Origin: Heterodera schachtii
Lineage: Eukaryota > Nematoda > Chromadorea > Rhabditida > Heteroderidae
Length of the DNA: 64,000 nucleotides
Direction of reading: 5' to 3'
Assembly: GCA_023374025.1 (NCBI GenBank)
Contig: SIJG01000011.1
Span: 1,245,317-1,309,316, forward strand
Positions 57,820 through 64,000 of this stretch are shown here, piece by piece. A program made the position numbers and the translations under genes. The notes under the pieces are model-generated. The model saw nothing but the letters and a program-made list of their open reading frames with translations. It ran no database searches and had not been told where the DNA came from. The first letter of the stretch is position 1; every line of letters begins with the position of its first letter.

Positions 57820-59609
57820 ATGTTTTATGCTTGCCATTTTGTTTCTCTTGTGCTCATTGTGGCATTGTCCATCGAAAGTGTGAACGGTGGACCAAAAAGA
57901 GAGAAAGGTGACGGGGTTAATTATATTTGAAAATCATATATTTTTGAATATTTTTATGAATTTTTTCACTTTTTAAAATTAAAGTCAAAAAACCGACGTC
58001 TGAAAAAATACAATGCACTACGGCGAATTTCAAAGAAACAGTCCAACAGTATACCGGTGGGTTTTATAAATTAACCATCAATTAAAATTTTATTTAATTT
58101 GGATGAAAAATTAATTGCCAAATGTATAAAAATAACATATAATAATGAATTTATATTTTGCACTTTTAAGTGTTTTTTATATGTTTTAAGATTTAAGAGT
58201 AGGGTTCCATTAGGCCGGGAGGAGAAAAGGCAAAGCAATGAATGGGAATTTAAATTAATAGAATTTCAATTTGAAAGACATTTGAGTTCGAGACTCGAAA
58301 TTTCTCGAGATTGAGACTCTTCTGATTGTTGTACAAAAATTAGAAACTTTTAATTGAGTTTTGGAGGAAAAATCATGGCAAAATAGAATTTTGATTTAAA
58401 ATCAAGTAAAAATTTTTCAGGAAAGACCGGAAGCACTAACGTTTCATCACCCAATTTATCAGCCAATACTTGGCAACAACCGTTTCAAAGTGGCCAACAG
58501 CCTTCGTTTGTCAGGCAGTACATGCCAGCAGCAGGTAAGCAATCTTTTGAATTGGATTTGAGTCTCGGGAGTAGGACATATTGGTGCTAGGTCGTTTCGT
58601 AAAATCCGCTATTTTAGCTATTTTCTCGACAAAACATGGTGTAATTTTGCTTAAAATCAATCAATAAAATTATAAATTCTTGGTACCATTCAATAGTCCA
58701 GCTTTTTCTCTATTAGACTGTAAAATTTAAAATAAAATTATCAAATTTAGCTTAAGTTATGGCAGAAAAAGTACTTATTTTCACACAACTTTTTAAAAGC
58801 TAAACGAATTTATTGAAATTTTGCAGGCTCATTGAGAAAAAGCTGGGCTATCAAATGATACCAAGAATATTTGCTTTTAAGCGAAGTATTTCCATATTTG
58901 ACTTTTTTGTAAATATAATTTCCAACACTAATTTTGTCTAATCTCAAATGGATTAATTATTCCTAGGTTTTGGGTCAGCCTTTCTCAGCCAGCAGGACCA
59001 AAAAGCTGCACCACAGTCAGCGCCACCAACAAGTAAACATTTGAATGCTAACTTAAATAAATTTTAAACAATGAAAAATCACAACCCAGCATAAATAGGA
59101 GTCTATTTTGGTTTTTTGTATTTCCAAAAAATTACTAAATTTATAAAAAGCAGCAAAAATCAACAGATCAACATTTCAAAGAACAGCTTTGACCCCTTCA
59201 AAAGCAGTAAAACGCTTATAAATAAGTATATCTGCGAGCTCTACTATTAATGTGAATTATGTTTAATAAATTTTCAAACAATTTTCTTTTTCTTACTGTA
59301 AATTTTCTGAAACACAAAAGACTCATTAATTTTTGAGTAATAAATATGAGCACTTTATTAATTAATAATTATGATTAAGGTGGAAATCAGCAAGACGAAG
59401 TGTTGGATGTTGAGCCAAGAAACACCTTTTATCCACCCGCCGGTAGCCAACACTTTCCCCAAGTCCGTTCTTCAAAAGGATCTAAAAGAAGGGAGGAGGA
59501 GGAAGAAAGTGAAAATGATCGGACGCTAAAACGGAGGAGGAAAAATAAAGTTTCGAGAATTGGCATTTTCCATTTGTTGATTGGTTTCTGTGATTTGGCA
59601 TTTTGGTAA
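57820..59609 (+). CDS. Secreted Ser/Gln/Pro-rich effector-like protein, copy A (189 aa)
   Basis: Exons 57820-57907, 57985-58056, 58421-58534, 58967-59032 and 59380-59609 join in phase. Residues 1-23 form a signal peptide (ACHFVSLVLIVALSIESVNG). The mature part starts basic (GPKREKVKKP), continues Ser/Gln/Pro-rich with motifs NLSAN and RQYMPAAGFGSAFL, and ends in a charged region with basic clusters KGSKRREEEEE and LKRRRKNK resembling a bipartite nuclear localisation signal. No known family was recognised. A signal peptide plus a nuclear-type signal in a plant-parasitic nematode suggests an effector acting in host nuclei (inference). The last 20 codons after LKRRRKNK may be intron read-through. 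A further exon at 60190-60272 may belong to it. Confidence 0.6.
58584..58910. mobile_element. Foldback MITE in intron 3 of copy A
   Basis: CTTGGTACCATTCAATAGTC and GCTTTTTCTC on the left pair with GAGAAAAAGC and ATGATACCAAG on the right. Intron 3 of copy B (63531-63809) lacks it, so it arrived after the duplication or was lost from B. A related element starts at 61788. Confidence 0.6.
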
Positions 59610-60189
59610 ATTTGCTTTTGCTGGATTCGGTTATTTTAGATTATTTAACCAAGAGGTCTTAGAGTGGCTAACACTACGAAATCCATTTGCTACAATGTGA
59701 TTAATGTTTGAAAATTGCTCTGAAAATCATTCACACTAATTCCACGCCTTGGTTAGATTGGCGCCGTTTTGTCGCCAAAAAATTCTTAAATTCCTCTTCA
59801 ATGGATGGCGTAGTGCCGCGAATGCAAAAGAAACTTTTCTACAAATTCGGGCACAAAAACACTGAGAACTCACGTTCGAAATGTACATAAGGATTCGGAT
59901 TTAAAAAAAAAACTATTCAGAAATATACTCTTAAGAATTAAGCTTTCGAAAAAATTACAGTAAGACTTTGAAAATAAAATTTTTTAAAATTATTATATTA
60001 AAAAAGAGTATTCATTTGAATTTTAAATTTTGTGTTGCGCTAAGTTTCTCGTTTTATCAATATTTTTAAAAATATTTTGGCTTTTTTTCTTAAATATTTA
60101 TTTAAATATTTAGGGATTTTTTATAAATAAATATATCCCACCCGTGATATTGTCCTATCATAATGCAATAATTAATTAATTATTCTTAG

Positions 60190-60272
60190 ACCCATTTTGG
60201 CAAGACTTATTATCTGCAGAAAATTCATTCGATTTAAATAATTACTTAGCATCACAGTCAATGTCGCACCAG
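60190..60272 (+). other. Candidate extra exon of the secreted-protein gene
   Basis: Between a TTCTTAG acceptor and a GTAAAA donor, one frame reads DPFWQDLLSAENSFD and on to SQSMSHQ. Composition resembles the other exons. It needs a phase 1 partner; the upstream exon that joins it was not identified. Confidence 0.35.
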
Positions 60273-60319
60273 GTAAAAAGCAATATTTATTTAAATTAAA
60301 ATTACAGTGGCACTTCCTT

Positions 60320-60425
60320 TGTAGTGATGTTCGAGAGTCTCGGTCTCGAATCGAAAGTCTCGAAGACCGAGAGCGAGACTGAAAACCCGAAGACCGAGAC
60401 TCGAGACCAAAAAACCCGACTGTTC
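60320..60425. repeat. TCTCGAGACCGAGAC repeat cluster
   Basis: Repeated GAGTCTCGG, TCTCGAA and GACCGAGA motifs after TAGTGATGTTCGAG. Similar GAGACTCGAA and TCTCGAGA motifs occur at 58285-58320 and 63280-63315 in the duplicated gene introns. Likely remnants of another short-repeat transposon. Confidence 0.5.
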
Positions 60426-60778
60426 CTAATTTTGCGTTAGATTAGTTCCCCTCAATGCAGTTTATTTTTTCCTCTATTTTTCAAAATTGTTCCTTTTTTA
60501 CGATGGAAATTCAATACAAATTTAACAATTAAAATCGCAAAATATTGTCAAAGATTTTATAACTGAAAAATTCTTCCAGAGATTTTCAAATTGGAATCGT
60601 CTAAGAAATACAGTAGCCTATGTAATTTGCGCTTGGAAAAAACAGGAGAGCAAAACATCTTTAGAAAATAAGGAAAAAGATAAAAAAATTTAAGAAAAAT
60701 AATTCTAAGGGAAAACCATTAAAGAATTAGTTAGTCTAATCGACCCTTAGAAATCAATGAAATTGCTAAGGCCGAAAT

Positions 60779-61480
60779 TTTTATTTTAAAACTGGCACAG
60801 GAAAATGATCCGCCAACAAAATCACTGATAAAAAGTTTGGATTATTTAAAACAATAACCAATTATGGCGTACAAGAGGAAGAATTAGAAGAATTTTTACA
60901 TCTTTTGTTGTGAGGGCAATACATTTGGAATTGGTCTCTGATAATAGGACAGAAAATTTTTTGTTAGCATTTAGGCGATTTTCAAGAGAAGAAGAGTGTC
61001 AAAAATTATCATTTATGATAATGGTTCAACGTTTATATGGCCAATAAAGCATGAAAACAATCACATTTGAAGAAAACAAACAAAACAAAATTTGGTCAGA
61101 AATTTTTAGATACGAAAAAATACAAAATTTTTCAAAAAATTTAGAAATTGACTAGAAATTCAATAGTCCATATGCCAGTTTGGCGTGGAGGAGCCTTTGA
61201 AAGAATGATTAGATTAGTTACAACAGATCAAATGAAAAGCTTAGGAAAAAGCTTTTGGGCTATGAAGAATTATTCTTATTTAATGGAAGTGGAACGCATT
61301 GTAAATGATAGGCGCCTTTATGTTATTTGACACAAGATGAAGTGATTGAGAGGCATTAAGGCCAATTGATATATTAAATCCGACTGAAGGAAAACCTTAC
61401 GAGATAAAATTGGACAAACATTTGAAAGGGAAGATATAGACGAACACTTTGAAAGAAAAAATAATAAAGAAGAATTGTTC
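60779..61480 (+). mobile_element. Decayed BEL/Pao retrotransposon integrase
   Basis: Three reading frames together give integrase landmarks in order: RAIHLELVSDN at 60913 (frame 1), a DNGSTF block at 61017 (frame 3), VWRGGAFERMIRL with ERIVNDRRL at 61148-61315 (frame 2), and a block reading ALRPIDILNP at 61353 (frame 3). This is the usual C-terminal part of BEL/Pao Pol. Multiple frameshifts and stops show it is dead. No long terminal repeats were seen. Confidence 0.75.
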
Positions 61481-61787
61481 GAAATATTTAAAAAGAAAAT
61501 TTTTAAAAGCGAAATATTTTGGAGAGAATGGAGTGAAAAATATCTTTTATCACTTAGAGAAAAGCATTTAAATAAAAACCAAGATGGTGATAAATACCCG
61601 AAAATCGAGCAAAATAATAGTCGTTAGAGACCAAAATAATTATCCTAGGTAAAATGTGGACAAACAAATCCATCTTCTGACTATCTAAATCGAAACTTGT
61701 AATATTAATATTATGAAAAATGCATTTTAATAAAAAAAAAATTAATGCAAAACAAAGTGATTGAATGATTAATTAATTCCATCGGTG

Positions 61788-62010
61788 CTAGATCGTTTCG
61801 TAAAATCCACCATTTAGCTATTTTTCGACAGTTAAAAGTAACAAATTAACATTCTTGGTATCGTTCGATTGCCCCAGATTTTTCTCTATTAGCCCAAATA
61901 AAAATTAGCAAATTTAAATTATAGCAGAAATAGGAAATTTTCATACAACTTTTTTCGAAAGTTAAGCATTTTTTTTTTGAACTTTCGCAGGCTAATTGAG
62001 AAAAATCTGG
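61788..62010. mobile_element. Foldback MITE, relative of 58584
   Basis: GGTGCTAGATCGTTTCGTAA matches the start of the element at 58584 (GGTGCTAGGTCGTTTCGTAA). CAGATTTTTCTC pairs with GAGAAAAATCTG. Confidence 0.6.
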
Positions 62011-62789
62011 TTTAGCATATGTATAATATTGTACAATAATATAGCATACACACAGTGCAGCATCAGTAGAGGATTATACAATTATAGAATTATTTTGTAT
62101 AAAATTAAAAAGGTATGACATACAGTGCAGCATCAGTAGAGTATTATTATATAATTTTAGAATTCATTTTTATATAATCATTTTTGTATAATACTCTAAT
62201 GCTTTTAATAGAAATTCTCGCAATATAAGGCAAAGCAAATGTGAATATTATCACAATCGTTTTATAATTTTAAAATTTCTCTTAACTTTTCTTATCAGTA
62301 GGGCTATCAATTTTATGTAAATACATATTTTTTTCCTAGATTCTCCAATGCTTTAAATAGCAGGAAGCAACACTTTCTTTTTTGTGTTTGCGAACAAAAT
62401 TGGGACTTTTATTTACATATTTCAAGGTTTTACAAATTTTTGGTACATATTTTGGATTTTTTAGCACTCTATTTCCTACATTTTTTGCATTTTTTAGTTT
62501 TTTAATGAAATTTTTGGAAATCCTCAAAAAATCCAAAATTTCGTCAATTTTTGTATCTTGCAAAAACATTTATAGAGTGAAATAAATTTGTGTTTTTCTT
62601 TTAACAGACATAAAGAAATAGTAAGCAAAAATGAGAGATGTAGTTTTCTCTGTCAATCTCTGTATTTATCGGTTTTCTCTCTCTCTCTTTTTTTTTTTTA
62701 CTCTTTTGTAAGTGTGTGTAATTTTGGTAATTGAATGATTTTTATTTTAGGTGATTAAGCTATTTTGAAGCAATTTGTAAAAGTGATAA

Positions 62790-63903
62790 ATGTTTTATGC
62801 TTGCCATTTTGTTTCTCTTGTGCTCATTGTGGCATTGTCCATCGAAAGTGTGAACGGTGGACCAAAAAGAGAGAAAGGTGACGGGGTTAATTATAATTGA
62901 ACTAAGATGGATTTGAATATATTCCTTTGAGTTTTTTCTTTTTAAAATCAAAGGCAAGAAACCGAAGTCTCAAACAATAATTCATTGCAACGAGGATAAT
63001 TTCAGAGAAACAGTCCAACAACTTACCGGTGGGTTTTATAAATAAGCCATCAATTTAAAATTTCCTTTAATTAATTGTTAGATATGAAATTTGGTATAAT
63101 GTCAAAAGGACGAATAATTAGTTGCCAAATGTATAAAAAATAAATAATAGTTTTTGCACTTTTAAGTTTTTTATATGTTTTAAGATTTAAGAGTAGGGTT
63201 CCATTAGGCCGGGAGGAGAAAAGGCAAAGCAATGAATGGGAATTTAAATTAATAGAATTTCAATTTGAAAGACATTTGAGTTCGAGACTCGAAATTTCTC
63301 GAGATTGAGACTCTTCTGACTGTTGTACATAAATTAGAAACTTTTAATTGCGTTTTGGAGGAAAAATGAGGGCAAAATTAAATTTTGATTTAAATTGAGT
63401 AAAAATTTTTCAGGAAGAACTGGAAACAGTAGCTTTGGATCATCCAATTTATCAGCCAATGTTTCCCAACAACAGTTTCACAGTGGCCAAGAGCCCACAT
63501 TTGGCAGGCAGTACATGCCACCAGCAGCAGGTAAAGCAATCAATTAGAATTTGATTTGAATGACATTTTGAGTCTCGGGATTGGGACGGATTGGCGTGGA
63601 TTTGGGGAAGGAATTGAGAAGATGTATGAAAAGATCGACAAGAAACGCATTCACCTATTTATATTTCGCCGTATTAAAGTCTTCTCATTTTTTATCAATA
63701 ATTCTAATTTTTTTTCTCTTAAATATTGCTTAAATAATATTAGGGCTTTTGTACAATAATTTCCAACCCTAATTATGTCTAATCTCATATTGGATTAATT
63801 TATTCCTAGGCTTTGGGTCAGCCTTTCTTACCCAGGACCGAACATTCAGCATGTCAAAAAACAGTTTTGATCCCTTTAAAAGCAGAAAAACGCTTATAAA
63901 TAA
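62790..63903 (+). CDS. Secreted effector-like protein, copy B, incomplete at window end
   Basis: Exons 62790-62877, 62954-63028, 63414-63530 and 63810-63903 join in phase. The signal-peptide exon is identical to copy A. Exons 2 and 3 differ at many residues (for example CNEDNFRETVQQLTG, and SFGSSNLSANVSQQQF) while introns and 5' flank stay similar. Exon 4 continues into TFSMSKNSFDPFKS, sequence that in copy A is left inside an intron (about 59165-59220), so exon structure has shifted between copies. Later exons lie beyond 64000. Confidence 0.6.
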
Positions 63904-64000
63904 GTATATCTGTGAGCTCAAATATTTATTAATTATGCCTTAAAAAATTTTCAAGAATTTTCTTTTCCTTATTATAAAATTGCTGAAACACAAAAGATTC

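Larger units (their letters stand above)
56585..64000. repeat. Tandem segmental duplication, unit about 5 kb
   Basis: Bases from 56585 (CAAACAAATCCATCTTCT) recur from 61658 in the same order: a spacer, a truncated TAGGGCT repeat, a GTGCAGCATTCAGT-like region, the secreted-protein gene, then introns and exons. The start codons of the gene copies are 4970 bases apart. The second unit continues past the window end. Confidence 0.88.

Noticed and set aside
1..64000. CRISPR arrays, bacterial operons or bacterial-type transfer genes
   Set aside because: The repeats lack unique spacers of constant length and the genes have spliceosomal introns; this is eukaryotic DNA.

Overview
This is nuclear DNA of a nematode, most likely a cyst nematode (Globodera/Heterodera type). 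The basis is a cluster of SPRY-domain genes of the kind expanded in those genera, short exons with TTTTCAG-type acceptors, several GC-AG introns, GC-rich exons in AT-rich surroundings, and nematode-like orthologues (TRIM-NHL, EFR3). Species assignment is inference. All confident genes lie on the + strand.

Layout. (1) 1-25000 is a repeat-rich SPRY cluster. It holds one intact 10-exon SPRY gene (10915-13190), three damaged relatives (2185-4926, 19021-21430, 23395-24926) and fragments. A three-exon CCHC zinc-knuckle gene (15244-15827) sits between them. Non-autonomous DNA transposons with terminal inverted repeats and 8-bp target duplications fill the gaps and introns. (2) 26269-26870 is a two-exon gene with a Cys-containing NCKHW motif. 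(3) 28989-33511 is an EFR3-like plasma-membrane protein gene with transposon-filled introns. (4) 35972-45487 is a 22-exon TRIM-NHL gene (RING, two B-boxes, coiled coil, NHL propeller), 1123 codons plus stop, with every junction in phase. (5) About 47730-51270 is a cysteine-rich extracellular gene with a thrombospondin-1-like motif and one unexplained in-frame stop. (6) 54538-56475 is a four-exon gene resembling Jupiter/HN1 microtubule-associated proteins. (7) 56585-64000 is a tandem duplication carrying two copies of a secreted, effector-like Ser/Gln-rich protein. A decayed BEL/Pao integrase lies between them, and the second copy runs off the window.

Functionally the window combines conserved housekeeping or developmental genes in the centre with fast-evolving, possibly host-facing families on the flanks (SPRY proteins, tandem secreted proteins). 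These flanks are also where transposons and duplications concentrate. The most unusual pattern is a set of hAT-like elements whose interiors are built from short motifs amplified next to the ends. Several carry, or are nested with, one GC-rich hairpin module that recurs about ten times.
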